A DNA stretch of 64,000 bases from Planctomycetota bacterium (GCA_029552545.1 JAKPDO010000043.1:1-64000); one strand, 5' to 3'; shown: positions 8,930-18,065, numbered from the stretch's first letter. The notes: generated by a model from the letters alone, not told the origin. Numbers and translations are program-made.

Positions 8930-9449
8930 TGCCCGTCAGGATGATTAGTCCTACACCGACGCACAGAAGGGTGTCAGCGAGGTTAAAAGTCGGCCAGTGA
9001 TAGGAATGGATGTGGAAATCAAGAAAGTCCCGCACGAGGCCGTGATTGAAAAGCCGGTCATATAGATTGCCTAAAATTCCCGCCGTAATAAGACCGACAG
9101 CAGTTTGAAGAAGCCGCCCCTGGATTTTCCCCCGCGCAAAGAGAAATCCAATGACCAGCAGGGCCAGGATGGAGACAATGCTTAGATAAAAACGCTGTCC
9201 CTGAAGAATGCTGAAAGCGGCTCCGGAGTTCAGACACGGAACCAGATTGAAGAAACCGGGAATAACCCGATAGATTTTTCCGCTGCCGACGGGACCCAGC
9301 CAGTCAAAGACGGCCTGCTTGGTCCAGAGGTCTGCAGCGGCTCCGAACAGAGCCAGGGTGCCCCACAAGACCCACGCCGTCTTATCCGGAGGGGAAAAAC
9401 GGCATCCGCACGCGGACGATTCCTTCGTCTGGGTGCACTCAGAAGTCAT
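8886..9449 (-). CDS. lspA: Signal peptidase II (lipoprotein signal peptidase)
   Basis: LspA cleaves the signal peptide of prolipoproteins in the inner membrane after lipidation of the +1 cysteine. The 187-residue protein has four membrane helices. The catalytic aspartates are both in place: one in GNLYDRL (about 128) and one in FNLADTLLCVG (about 160), with the Asn of LNSGAAFSI also conserved. The 28-residue N-terminal extension before the first helix contains several cysteines and is slightly longer than in model enzymes. It lies 15 bases after the TPR gene and shares its promoter. The 3' 44 bases overlap the end of the BFN-domain gene on the opposite strand. Confidence 0.94.
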   Translation of the reverse strand: MTSECTQTKESSACGCRFSPPDKTAWVLWGTLALFGAAADLWTKQAVFDWLGPVGSGKIYRVIPGFFNLVPCLNSGAAFSILQGQRFYLSIVSILALLVIGFLFARGKIQGRLLQTAVGLITAGILGNLYDRLFNHGLVRDFLDFHIHSYHWPTFNLADTLLCVGVGLIILTGITSEASRKRNLPQK

Positions 9450-9464
9450 TCCATCCGTCTCTTG

Positions 9465-10505
9465 TTACTGATACTGTTCGTAAAATTTCTGCAGTTGGGG
9501 CTGATTGGGATTCAGCTGCAGGGAGATATTCCATGCCTCCAGTCCTTTGGCTTTGGTGGAGGGATTGCGGTCTGTGAAGTATTGAATCATATAGGCGACA
9601 CCGAGGGATTTGTAAGCCATATAATCTTTGGAGTCCGCCTCTGTGGCCTTGATATAAGAAGCGATGGCTTCCTCGATTTCCTTCAGCCGCAGGTGGGCAA
9701 ACCCCATATACTGATGGGCCAGGGAATTGTTCGGCTCCATTTCGATAACGGCGGCCAGCAGTTCTTTGGCGGCGGTGTATCGTCCGGAGCGCAGGTACGC
9801 CCGAGCCAGCGGAATCATAATTTCGCTTTTGTTGCCCTCCAGCTCCAGGGCCCGCCGGTAGGCATCAATGGCCTGCAGATGGTCCTTCTGGATTTCATAG
9901 AGGTCGCCGAGAAGAACTTCCGTTTCGGCTTTGTTGGGATCGATGGCCTGGGCTTTTTTGGCGTATTCGAGGGCCTGGGTGTAATCCTCTACCAAATAGA
10001 GACACTTGGCGGCATTGTAATGGGCCTCATAATGGCTCGGATTGAGGGTGCAGGCGGAGATGTAGGCCTTGACGGCTTTGGCGAATTCCTTAAGGGCCTG
10101 ATAGACCTTGCCCAGATTGAAAAAGTCCTTGAAGGACCACGGGTCCAGTTCCGTGGCTTTTTCATAGGCCTTGGCGCTGTTTTCGTAGTCCTGCATCTGC
10201 TGATAGATATCCCCCTGCATCGAGTAGGCAATAGCGAATTCGGGGTCCAGCTCTGTGGCCATCTGGAGTTTTTTGAGGGCTTCGGCGTGCTCATTGAGTT
10301 CCAGCAGCATCATTGCATCGACATAGAGAGCAACCGCCATTTCTTTTTGCTGCTGGGCCTGCTGAGCCAAAAGGTCTTCGGGTGTCGGCGCCGGCGGCTG
10401 GGGAACAGTTTGACCGGCCGGGGGCATTTGGCATCCGCCGCTGAAAGATAATCCGATAATCATTGCTGTCAATGCCAATCCGAAAACCAGTTTTGCTGTC
10501 GGCAT
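9465..10505 (-). CDS. TPR-repeat protein, probable lipoprotein or exported
   Basis: This 346-residue protein has an N-terminal hydrophobic signal (about 5-22) ending at SFSGGC, an atypical lipobox that could make Cys the lipidated +1 residue. A Pro/Gln-rich linker follows. Then come about eight tandem 34-residue tetratricopeptide repeats (for example AIAYSMQGDIYQQMQDYENS, DFFNLGKVYQALKEFAKAV) to the C-terminus. TPRs form protein-interaction scaffolds, and the partner is unknown. An upstream GTG (10514) is in frame, but the ATG at 10505 is better placed behind AAAGG. A near-perfect sigma-70 promoter lies about 100 bases upstream. Being co-transcribed with lspA suits a lipoprotein. Confidence 0.85.
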   Translation of the reverse strand: MPTAKLVFGLALTAMIIGLSFSGGCQMPPAGQTVPQPPAPTPEDLLAQQAQQQKEMAVALYVDAMMLLELNEHAEALKKLQMATELDPEFAIAYSMQGDIYQQMQDYENSAKAYEKATELDPWSFKDFFNLGKVYQALKEFAKAVKAYISACTLNPSHYEAHYNAAKCLYLVEDYTQALEYAKKAQAIDPNKAETEVLLGDLYEIQKDHLQAIDAYRRALELEGNKSEIMIPLARAYLRSGRYTAAKELLAAVIEMEPNNSLAHQYMGFAHLRLKEIEEAIASYIKATEADSKDYMAYKSLGVAYMIQYFTDRNPSTKAKGLEAWNISLQLNPNQPQLQKFYEQYQ

Positions 10506-10602
10506 AAGAAACACCCTTTCACCTCTTTTCCCCGGCCGCAGACAACAGGAAGTTTCTGCCGGTCCGGCGGCGTTTTGTAATTGGAGACAAAAACCGGCGG
10601 TG

Positions 10603-10630
10603 ATTATACCAGAACCTCTACCCCTGTCAA
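10603..10630 (-). promoter_or_regulatory. Consensus sigma-70 promoter for TPR gene-lspA
   Basis: On the minus strand TTGACA (10630-10625) and TATAAT (10608-10603) are both perfect consensus hexamers, separated by 16 bases. The transcript would start near 10596 and carry a 5' leader of about 90 bases to the TPR gene. This and the opposing gpmI promoter account for most of the 317-base divergent gap at 10506-10822. Confidence 0.8.
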
Positions 10631-10747
10631 AACGTTTTTTAAGGGCTTTGATGCAGGCAGGTTAGGGGAAAAATGGGTTTTTTCGCCGCAGGAAGCACCA
10701 AAAGCACTGATTAGGAGGAACTTCGGACCTTTGGGGGCGTAAAATCA

Positions 10748-10776
10748 TTGACAGAAAGAAGTTGAGATTTTACCAT
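10748..10776 (+). promoter_or_regulatory. Candidate sigma-70 promoter for gpmI
   Basis: TTGACA at 10748-10753 is a perfect -35 hexamer. A 17-base spacer leads to TACCAT at 10771-10776 (4/6 to TATAAT). The transcript would start near 10783, about 40 bases before the gpmI ATG. The weak -10 makes this tentative. Confidence 0.5.
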
Positions 10777-10822
10777 ACTGCCTTTTCGGCAGGTGGAATA
10801 CGCAATTTTTCTGGAGAAAAAG

Positions 10823-12394
10823 ATGGCTCAGACAAGTGTACGGCTGCGCAAGAGACCTTGCGTGATGATTATCCGGGATGGCTGGGGGTATAACCCGAAT
10901 CCGGCAGAAGACGCCTTCAACGCCGTTAAACAGGCAAAAGTACCGGTCGATACGATGCTGATGAAAACCTATCCGAATTGTCTGATTCGCACCTACGGGG
11001 AAGATGTCGGACTGCCGGAAGGGACGATGGGAAACAGTGAAGTCGGCCATCAGAATATCGGCGCCGGTCGGATTGTCTATCAGGATTCCGTGCGGATTAC
11101 CCTGTCGATTCGCCAGGGGGATTTCTTCCGCAATGAGGTGCTGCTGGAAGCAGTCCGCTGTGCCAAACAAAAGAACCGGCGGCTTCATTTGTTCGGCTTG
11201 TGCAGTGATATCGGCGTTCATTCTCTGCTGGGACACTTGTATGGGCTTCTGGAACTGGCAAAGCGGGAAGGTCTCCAGAAGGTCTATCTGCATGCCTTTA
11301 CGGACGGGCGCGATTCCCCGCCGACCAGCGGGGCCGGGTATCTTCGGGATATTCAGGCCAAAATGAAGGAAATCGGGGTCGGACAGGTGGCTTCCGTGAT
11401 GGGCCGTTTCTATGCGATGGACCGCGACAAACGGTGGGAACGGGTGCAGGAGGCCTACGACTGTCTGACGCTCGGCAAGGGCGGCAGGGCACGGGATGTC
11501 ATCCAGGCGATTGAAGACAGTTATGCCAGGAAAGAAACGGATGAGTTTATCAGGCCGGTCAATATCATTGACGGAGACGGCAGGCCCGTGGCGCTAGTAG
11601 AAGACGGCGACAGCGTGATTTTCTTTAATTTCCGCGGGGACCGGCCCCGGGAACTGACGCGCGCCTTTGTGGACGAGGATTTCAGCGGTTTTGTCAGAAC
11701 GGTTCATCCGAAGGTGCACTATGTCTGTATGACCGAGTATGATGCAACGATTCGGACGCCGGTGGCCTTTCCGCCGATTCGGGAGATGCCGAATATTGCC
11801 GGGGAGTATTTCAGCAAACTGGGCTTAAAGCAGTTTCGATGTGCCGAGACGGAAAAATATGCGCATGTAACCTTCTTTTTCAACGGCGGACGGGAAGAAC
11901 CCTTTGAGGGCGAAGAGCGGCAGATTGTTCCCAGCCCGAAGGTCAAGACCTATGACCTCAAGCCCGAAATGAGCGCCAACGAGGTTTGCCAAGTCATTCT
12001 CGAGAAGCTCGACTCCAACCGGTTTGATGTGATTATCTGCAATTTTGCCAATCCGGATATGGTGGGGCATACGGGGGTGCTGGCGGCGGCCGTAAAAGCG
12101 GCGGAAACAGTGGATGCCTGTGTGGGCCGCATTCTGGAGAAGGTTCGTCAGATGGGAGGCAGTGCCGTCGTGCTGGCCGACCATGGCAATTTTGAGAAGA
12201 TGTGGGATTTTGAGAACAATATGCCGCATACGGCGCACACGGTCGGCGACGTGCCGTTTATTGTCGTGGATGAGGAGTTCCGTCATCGGAAGATGGCTTC
12301 CGGCGGGCGGCTGGCGGATGTAGTGCCGACATTTCTGGAGGTCATAGGGCTGCCCAAACCGGAAGAGATGACCGGTCGGAGTCTGCTGCTCTAA
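10823..12394 (+). CDS. gpmI: 2,3-bisphosphoglycerate-independent phosphoglycerate mutase
   Basis: GpmI interconverts 3- and 2-phosphoglycerate in glycolysis using two metal ions and a phosphoserine intermediate. The 523-residue protein has the metal-binding IIRDGWG near the start, the catalytic serine in MGNSEVGHQNIGAG, the substrate motif DGRDSPPTSG, and the second metal cluster NFANPDMVGHTG plus LADHGNFEKM. Its length matches the family (about 510). A GTG at 10793 is in frame. The ATG at 10823 is preferred because GGAG lies 6 bases upstream. A 37-base gap leads to mutL, so the two are probably co-transcribed. Confidence 0.95.
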   Translation: MAQTSVRLRKRPCVMIIRDGWGYNPNPAEDAFNAVKQAKVPVDTMLMKTYPNCLIRTYGEDVGLPEGTMGNSEVGHQNIGAGRIVYQDSVRITLSIRQGDFFRNEVLLEAVRCAKQKNRRLHLFGLCSDIGVHSLLGHLYGLLELAKREGLQKVYLHAFTDGRDSPPTSGAGYLRDIQAKMKEIGVGQVASVMGRFYAMDRDKRWERVQEAYDCLTLGKGGRARDVIQAIEDSYARKETDEFIRPVNIIDGDGRPVALVEDGDSVIFFNFRGDRPRELTRAFVDEDFSGFVRTVHPKVHYVCMTEYDATIRTPVAFPPIREMPNIAGEYFSKLGLKQFRCAETEKYAHVTFFFNGGREEPFEGEERQIVPSPKVKTYDLKPEMSANEVCQVILEKLDSNRFDVIICNFANPDMVGHTGVLAAAVKAAETVDACVGRILEKVRQMGGSAVVLADHGNFEKMWDFENNMPHTAHTVGDVPFIVVDEEFRHRKMASGGRLADVVPTFLEVIGLPKPEEMTGRSLLL

Positions 12395-12431
12395 GCCCCT
12401 TGGGGCGGTCGGCGGACGGGAGAGATACAGC

Positions 12432-14234
12432 GTGGGCAAGATTGCGGTCCTCGATGACAACCTGGTCAACATGATTGCGGCCGGCGAGGTTATCGAGCGG
12501 CCCGCCAGCGTCGTTAAGGAGCTGATGGAGAACAGCATCGATGCCGGAGCGCGGCGGATTGTCGTCCAGGTCGAGCAGGGGGGGCGGGACCTGATCCGCG
12601 TCAGCGATGACGGCTGCGGAATTGCTTTTGAGGATTTGCCGCTGGCCTTTGAACCGCATGCAACCAGCAAGATTCGCACCAGCGAGGACCTGCTGCGGAT
12701 TTCAACGATGGGCTTTCGGGGGGAGGCGCTGGCGAGCATTGCGGCGGTTTCCCGTCTGGTGATGGTCAGCCGTCCTGCAGACAGCATTCAGGCCGGACGC
12801 ATGGAAATCGACTGCGGACAAAAAAGCCCTCCGGTGCCCGCTGCCGGGCCGGTGGGAACCACCGTCGAGGTTCGGCATCTTTTTTATAAGCTGCCGGCAC
12901 GACGCAAATTCCTCCGTTCGGCCAATACGGAAATGACACATGTCGTCGAGCAGTTTACCCGCATTGCCCTGGCTTATCCGGAGCTCGAATTGGTGCTGGA
13001 GCACGGGGGACGAACGGTGTATTCTCTGCGGGCCGGACAGTTGTTGGCGGAGCGGATTGGGATTTTGTTTCCGTCGGCGGTTGCGGAGGATTTGCTGGAG
13101 GTCCGGCGGCAGGAAAAGGCAATCACAATCCAGGCCTTGCTGGGCCGGCCCGACCGGGCGCGAACCAGCAGCAGTTATCAATATATTTTTCTCAATCGCC
13201 GCTTTATTCGGGATAAGTTTATCCTGCATGCCTTCAAAGAGGCCTACCGGGGCTTGATTGAACCGCAGAAGCACCCCGTCGTCTTTTTGTTTCTCCAGAT
13301 GCCGCCGGAGCTGTTCGATGTCAATGTGCACCCGACAAAGACGGAGGTGCGGTTTGAAAATGCCAATTGGGTTTATTCGCAGGTGCTTTCGGCGCTGCGG
13401 GACAAGCTGCTTTCGACGGAGCTGCCGACCGCCGGAACCGTGCCGGCTTCCGCCGCCTCGTTTCACGCAGAGGACCCGCTGGAGGAACTGCTTCAGAAAG
13501 ACCGCGAAAGCCGGATTCGGCAGGCGATGGATGACTTTTTTCAGTCGCATTCAGCGGGCACAGCTGTTCAGAAAAAGCTGCCTTTTTCACCGGTTCCTCC
13601 GGCCGATTGGAAGCCGCTGAAGCCGACGGAAGGAGAGGAATCCAAAGATCAGTCTGGCCCGTTGGCCTGTCTTCAGATTCACAACAGTTATTTGGTGCTG
13701 TCGACGGAGGACGGCTTTGAGGTGATTGACCAGCATGCCCTTCACGAGCGAATCTTGTATGAGCGGCTGCGTGCGGCGGCAGCAGCCGGCCCGCTGGCTT
13801 CCCAGCGGCTTCTGGTGCCGGTGATTCTGGATGTGTCCGATGCGCAGCTGGATGCCTTAAAGCGGGCGGCCTCTCTGGTGGGAAAACTGGGCATTGAATG
13901 GGATATGTTCGGCCCCCGCAGCATTGCCGTCCATTCGTTTCCGGTTTTGCTGGAAGGCGTGTCCGTGGAGGAGTATATTCAGGACATGCTCGATGCGTTT
14001 CTGGACAAAGGTTCGGACGTGGATGAAGAACAGCTGCTGGCGGAGGTGCTGGAGCGTGCGGCCTGTCGGGCGGCGGTCAAGGCGGGACAGCCGCTGACGC
14101 CGGCGGAAATTGAACAACTGCTGGCGGACCGCAAGCTGGCCGAGACCCCCGGACGATGTCCGCACGGCAGACCGACCTCGCTGGTCTTTACCCTGAAAGA
14201 ACTTGAAAAACAGTTTAAGCGAACCGGTTTTTAA
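12432..14234 (+). CDS. mutL: DNA mismatch repair protein MutL (endonuclease type)
   Basis: MutL links mismatch recognition by MutS to strand incision. The 600-residue protein starts at a GTG. It has the GHKL ATPase motifs AAGEVIERPASVVKELMENS (about 16-35), SDDGCGI and TMGFRGEALASIAAVS. The C-terminal dimerisation domain contains the DQHA-x2-E-x4-E endonuclease motif (IDQHALHERILYE, about 435) and the CPHGRP element near the end. It is therefore the nicking type found where no MutH exists. A low-complexity linker separates the two halves, as usual. Its 3' end is followed 10 bases later by the ABC importer operon. Confidence 0.96.
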   Translation: MGKIAVLDDNLVNMIAAGEVIERPASVVKELMENSIDAGARRIVVQVEQGGRDLIRVSDDGCGIAFEDLPLAFEPHATSKIRTSEDLLRISTMGFRGEALASIAAVSRLVMVSRPADSIQAGRMEIDCGQKSPPVPAAGPVGTTVEVRHLFYKLPARRKFLRSANTEMTHVVEQFTRIALAYPELELVLEHGGRTVYSLRAGQLLAERIGILFPSAVAEDLLEVRRQEKAITIQALLGRPDRARTSSSYQYIFLNRRFIRDKFILHAFKEAYRGLIEPQKHPVVFLFLQMPPELFDVNVHPTKTEVRFENANWVYSQVLSALRDKLLSTELPTAGTVPASAASFHAEDPLEELLQKDRESRIRQAMDDFFQSHSAGTAVQKKLPFSPVPPADWKPLKPTEGEESKDQSGPLACLQIHNSYLVLSTEDGFEVIDQHALHERILYERLRAAAAAGPLASQRLLVPVILDVSDAQLDALKRAASLVGKLGIEWDMFGPRSIAVHSFPVLLEGVSVEEYIQDMLDAFLDKGSDVDEEQLLAEVLERAACRAAVKAGQPLTPAEIEQLLADRKLAETPGRCPHGRPTSLVFTLKELEKQFKRTGF

Positions 14235-14244
14235 GAGGCCTTCG

Positions 14245-15153
14245 GTGTCAGACTTCCAGAAAATGCTGGTGTGGTTTAGCCTGCTTTTGATGGGGCTTGT
14301 TTCGGCGGCAGCGCTGGTTTCCTTTCGCCGGGCAGTCTTGACACAGCAGTCATTGCAGCCGGAGGATGGTTCCCTGCGTATTGTCTCGCTGGCCCCGAAT
14401 CTGACGGAGATTCTGTTTGCGATGGGGCTGGGTGAGCAGGTGGTTGGGGTCAGCTCCGACAGCAATTTCCCGCCGGAGGCCGCCCGCTGCAAAAAGGTCG
14501 GAACGTTCTGGAATCCGGATGCCGAGGCGGTTCTGGCGGTTCGTCCCACCCTCGTGATTACGCTCGGTTTTGAGCAGCAGGCGACTTTAGCCGCTTTGCT
14601 GGAGCGAAGCGGCTGTCGGACGCTCCGGCTGGACGTGGATACGATACCTCAGTTATATAAAGCCATTGAGGCAATCGGCTCAGCCGCCGGATGTCCCCAG
14701 GCGGCGGAGGATTTGGTGTGTCAGATTGCCGAGGGCCTGGAAGCGTTTCGAGGAAAAGCGAGCAATTGTGCTCGCAGAGCTGTCTGGATTCTTCAGCGTC
14801 AGCCCCTGCGGGCGGCGGGAAAGAAAACGTATTTTACAGAACTTTTGGAGATAGCCGGAGCCCGCAATGCCGTCGAGTCGTCTTTTTATTCGTTTCCGCT
14901 GCTCACCGAGGAACATTTTTTGTCCTGCGATGCGGAGGTGATTTTCGAGACAGCAGACACCCCGGCGGACCTGGAGCGTCAGAAAGCGACGGCAAAGACC
15001 TTTTACCGCCGCTTTCGCGGGATTCCGGCCGTGGAGCAGGGTCGAGTTTATGTGCTCAACGGAGATTTGCTGTGTCGGCTGGGACCGCGGATTCCGCTGG
15101 CGCTGGAAGAGATAGTCCGCTGTCTGTGCGGACAGGCGGAGGGGGCTCTATGA
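14245..15153 (+). CDS. ABC importer substrate-binding protein, BtuF/FepB-like
   Basis: This 302-residue periplasmic binding protein of the helical-backbone class (TroA/BtuF fold) has an N-terminal membrane anchor (about 6-27). The class signature RIVSLAPNLTEILFAMG is followed by VGTFWNPDAEAVLAVRPTLVIT and a C-terminal lobe. It would capture a metal chelate, cobalamin or heme outside the inner membrane for the permease and ATPase encoded next. The start is ambiguous: TTG 14203 lies inside mutL. GTG 14245 has AAGAGG 6 bases upstream and is chosen. Its stop overlaps the permease ATG. No cobalamin riboswitch was seen upstream, so the substrate is undecided. Confidence 0.85.
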   Translation: MSDFQKMLVWFSLLLMGLVSAAALVSFRRAVLTQQSLQPEDGSLRIVSLAPNLTEILFAMGLGEQVVGVSSDSNFPPEAARCKKVGTFWNPDAEAVLAVRPTLVITLGFEQQATLAALLERSGCRTLRLDVDTIPQLYKAIEAIGSAAGCPQAAEDLVCQIAEGLEAFRGKASNCARRAVWILQRQPLRAAGKKTYFTELLEIAGARNAVESSFYSFPLLTEEHFLSCDAEVIFETADTPADLERQKATAKTFYRRFRGIPAVEQGRVYVLNGDLLCRLGPRIPLALEEIVRCLCGQAEGAL

Positions 15154-16160
15154 TTACTGCCAGGCAGCTGCTGAAAGAAGTGACAATCGGTCTTTGCGGG
15201 CTGGCGCTGGTGGTTTTTTTGTGTGCGTTCGTGGGTTCAGAACCGCTTTCTGTAGAGGGAATCGTCAAAGGCCGTCAGCCGGATGCCCAGATTTTCTTTC
15301 AGGTTCGGATTCCCCGTCTTCTGCTGGCGGTGTTGGTGGGGGCCTCGCTGGCGTCGGCCGGGGCTGCTTTTCAGGTTTTGCTCAGAAATCCCCTGGCGGA
15401 ACCGTATATCCTGGGGATTTCCAGCGGGGCGGGGCTGGGGGTTATGACGGCGGTACTGGTAGGGGTTCATTGGAGCGGATGGGGACTGTCAGGAGCGTCT
15501 TTGCTCGCCTTTGTCGGAGCAGCCGGTACCACCTTGCTGGTCTGGTGGCTCGGTGGATTTACCGGCCGCACAGTGGGACCGGGGCTGATTTTGGCTGGCG
15601 TTATCGTGAATGTTTTCTTTTCCGCTGTGATGATGCTGCTGGCCTCGATGGCTCCGGGCGGTCAGTTTCAGACCACTCTTTTTTGGCTGATGGGCTGCCT
15701 GAGTTCTTATACGGATTGGCCGGTTTGGCTGGTAAGTGTAGTGCTGGTCGGAGCGGGGTTCGGAGTGCTGTTCCGTTTGAGCCCGCAGCTGAATATTCTT
15801 TCGCTGGGCACCTCAGAGGCCCGCAGCTTGGGCGTGGTGCCGGAGCGGCTTTTTCCGACAGCCCTTGCAGCGGCGGCTTTAATGACCTCAACAGCCGTCA
15901 GTTTGAGCGGTTTGATTGGTTTTGTGGGATTGATTGTCCCTCATTCTGTTCGGCTGCTTTTTGGGGCAGACCATCGACGGCTTCTGCCGATGTGTGCGAT
16001 TTTTGGGGCCGTTTTTTTGGTAATTTCCGATACGATAGCACGGATTTTGATTCATCAGGTTCAACTGCCAACCGGGGTTGTTACAGCCCTGGCAGGCGGA
16101 CCTTTTTTCCTTTTTCTGCTGATAAGGCAGTCAAAACAGCTTTACGGAGGCACTCTTTGA
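15150..16160 (+). CDS. ABC importer permease, FecCD/BtuC family
   Basis: This 336-residue integral membrane protein has about ten hydrophobic helices. It shows the FecCD hallmark RIPRLLLAVLVGASLASAGAAFQ, then RNPLAEPYILGISSGAGLG, and near the end the ATPase-coupling segment LIGFVGLIVPHSVR. It forms the channel for the importer whose binding protein precedes it (ATGA overlap) and whose ATPase follows (TTGA overlap). The ATG at 15150 is set by the overlap and the GGAGGGGG before it. Confidence 0.92.
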   Translation: MITARQLLKEVTIGLCGLALVVFLCAFVGSEPLSVEGIVKGRQPDAQIFFQVRIPRLLLAVLVGASLASAGAAFQVLLRNPLAEPYILGISSGAGLGVMTAVLVGVHWSGWGLSGASLLAFVGAAGTTLLVWWLGGFTGRTVGPGLILAGVIVNVFFSAVMMLLASMAPGGQFQTTLFWLMGCLSSYTDWPVWLVSVVLVGAGFGVLFRLSPQLNILSLGTSEARSLGVVPERLFPTALAAAALMTSTAVSLSGLIGFVGLIVPHSVRLLFGADHRRLLPMCAIFGAVFLVISDTIARILIHQVQLPTGVVTALAGGPFFLFLLIRQSKQLYGGTL

Positions 16161-16945
16161 GTTTTATTCAGATTCAAAATCTGGCATTCTCCTTCGGGGG
16201 AATTGAGGTTTTTAGGGATTTATCACTGACGATTGAAAAGGGAAGCTTTTGCGGGTTAGCAGGTCCGAATGGAGTTGGGAAAAGTACGCTTTTAAAACTT
16301 ATCGGTGGACATTTACGGCCTTCAGGAGGGAGTGTTCAAATAGAATCTTTGACAGATATTTCCAAGACTGTTGCGTATTTGCCTCAAGAGACCGTTCCTG
16401 TATTTGGATATACTGTATCTGAAATAGTGATGATGGCCCGATATTGTCGGAAAAAAAGGTTGTTTTTTGAGGAAGAGGAGGATTTTAGGGCTGTGCGGGA
16501 AGCAATGCATTTGACTTCGACGGAGCATCTGGCTTCTCGGCCGATTACGCATTTGAGCGGCGGAGAAAGACAACGGGTTTATTTGGCTCGTGCCATTGCC
16601 CAACAGGCGCCGGTGCTGCTGCTGGATGAACCGGTCAGTCATTTAGACTTGAAGCATCAGGTTCTTATCTGTGAAGTCTTACGACGTCTTCAGAATCAGC
16701 AAAACAAGACCATTGTGATGGCCACACATGATTTAAATACGGCTTCTCTATATTGTGATTGGATGATTTTACTGGGCAGAGGGGGGCGTTTGATAAGCGG
16801 GCCGGTCGAGGAAGTTTTAACAAAAGAGAATATAGAAGGTATATATGATATAGAATGTAATATATACACATCTCAAGGCCTTCGTCTTTTTGGGCCAAAG
16901 GTTGCAAAACTCGGGACTTTTCCGGATGAGAATAAGGTTAAATAA
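16157..16945 (+). CDS. ABC importer ATP-binding protein, BtuD/FepC-like
   Basis: This 262-residue ATPase powers the BtuFC-like importer. Walker A is GPNGVGKST (about 38-46), the Q-loop follows at YLPQETVPV, the signature is LSGGERQRVYLARA, Walker B is VLLLDEPVSHLD, and the switch histidine is in MATHDLNT. The start is a TTG at 16157 overlapping the permease stop, with GGAGG 6 bases upstream; no ATG would give a full N-terminus. Its DNA, especially the last 150 bases, is visibly richer in A+T than the two genes before it. It is likely the last gene of the mutL/importer run. Confidence 0.92.
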   Translation: MSFIQIQNLAFSFGGIEVFRDLSLTIEKGSFCGLAGPNGVGKSTLLKLIGGHLRPSGGSVQIESLTDISKTVAYLPQETVPVFGYTVSEIVMMARYCRKKRLFFEEEEDFRAVREAMHLTSTEHLASRPITHLSGGERQRVYLARAIAQQAPVLLLDEPVSHLDLKHQVLICEVLRRLQNQQNKTIVMATHDLNTASLYCDWMILLGRGGRLISGPVEEVLTKENIEGIYDIECNIYTSQGLRLFGPKVAKLGTFPDENKVK

Positions 16946-17083
16946 CTACATGCTAAGAAGATAGTCCAAGTTCAGCAGGAAGGTTTTTTGGCCGATGATA
17001 AATGAAGTTTTGCTTTTCTTATGAGTCAGGTTTTTGTAAGATGCCGAAACTTGGCGGCCAGTGAGAAATGAGAGTTAGAAAGC

Positions 17084-17824
17084 GTGGCAAAAAAGACAAA
17101 ACCAAAATCCGGAAAGAAGGAGGTATCCAAAAAGCCTTCTTCTGCTCCAAAGTCTAAGAAAGCAGCCAAACCAGGGAAAACCGCAAGCAGCCGGAAGGTT
17201 TCTCAAAAACCGACCAAGGCGAAAACTTCCGGGAACTCCTCTTCTCCGAAAACTCGGACTTCTCTCAGTCCTGAGGAATTAGAACATTTCCGGCAGCTTC
17301 TTCTTGCAAAACTGAAGGAGATTACCGGAGATGTGCATTGGCTGGAAAATCAGGGATTACATCGATCTCGACAGGATTCAACGGGAGATTTGTCCAATAT
17401 GCCGATTCATATGGCGGATATTGGAACGGATACTTATGAGCAGGAATTTTCGCTGGGTCTGATGGACAGCGAACGCCGACTGGTACGCGAGATTCTGGAT
17501 GCCTTAAGGCGCATTGAACAAGGGACTTACGGTATTTGTGAGGGTACGGGCAAACCGATTCCCAAAGGACGTCTTGAGGCCAATCCCTGGGCACGTTATT
17601 GTGTAGAATACGCTTCTTTGCTGGAGCAGGGGAAGGCAATTGAGCATCGGCACTCCGGTCCGATTCGTTTTGCTGATGGACTTGAGGAGGAAATTGACGA
17701 AGAAGAGGAAACTGAGAGCCCGGAAGAAGAGGGCGAAGAGGCGGAACTGGGTCCAGAAGAAGCGGATTCCGACATCGAGTTGGATGGAGAAGATTTTGAG
17801 GAAGAGGACGGTTCTTTCTTTTAA
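17084..17824 (+). CDS. TraR/DksA-like protein with degenerate zinc finger and charged tails
   Basis: DksA-type proteins enter the RNA polymerase secondary channel and modulate initiation. This 246-residue protein has three parts. Residues 1-60 are a Lys/Ser/Pro-rich tail. The DksA coiled coil and finger follow (LSPEELEHFRQLLLAKLKEI; MADIGTDTYEQEFSLGLM; RRIEQGTYGICEGTG). The C-terminal 45 residues are almost all Glu/Asp. The finger keeps only two of four cysteines, C142 and C163; Thr145 and Tyr166 stand where the other two belong, so zinc binding is doubtful. The start is GTG at 17084 with only a weak ribosome site. yacG follows 34 bases later. Confidence 0.85.
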   Translation: MAKKTKPKSGKKEVSKKPSSAPKSKKAAKPGKTASSRKVSQKPTKAKTSGNSSSPKTRTSLSPEELEHFRQLLLAKLKEITGDVHWLENQGLHRSRQDSTGDLSNMPIHMADIGTDTYEQEFSLGLMDSERRLVREILDALRRIEQGTYGICEGTGKPIPKGRLEANPWARYCVEYASLLEQGKAIEHRHSGPIRFADGLEEEIDEEEETESPEEEGEEAELGPEEADSDIELDGEDFEEEDGSFF

Positions 17825-17858
17825 GGAGCGGGGGCAGAAAGGACCTTAGGAGGGGTGA

Positions 17859-18065
17859 ATGAAGAAAAGGAATTGTCCAATCTGCGGCAAGGAAACTTTT
17901 TTCCAGCAGGGCTCCGAGCGGAATCCATTTTTCCCCTTTTGCAGTCAGCGATGCCGCTGGGTGGATTTGGGGCATTGGCTGGATGGTGCGTATCGGATTC
18001 CTGCCGAGGAGTCGCCTTCGAAAGAAGAGTCCGAGTCAGAAAAAGAGGGTTCTGAAGCGGAATAA
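17859..18065 (+). CDS. yacG: DNA gyrase inhibitor / zinc-binding protein YacG
   Basis: This 68-residue zinc protein has the full YacG pattern: CPICGKET at the start, then [22 protein letters not shown], supplying four cysteines for one zinc. In E. coli YacG binds GyrB and inhibits gyrase, and its gene is next to coaE. Here coaE is 14 kb away. The acidic C-terminal tail ([13 protein letters not shown]) is usual. The ribosome site AGGAGGGG is strong. Confidence 0.9.
   Translation: MKKRNCPICGKETFFQQGSERNPFFPFCSQRCRWVDLGHWLDGAYRIPAEESPSKEESESEKEGSEAE

Noticed and set aside
12394..12406. GCCCC-GGGGC hairpin between gpmI and mutL as a terminator
   Set aside because: The stem is short with a 2-base loop and no T run, and the 37-base gap suggests co-transcription.
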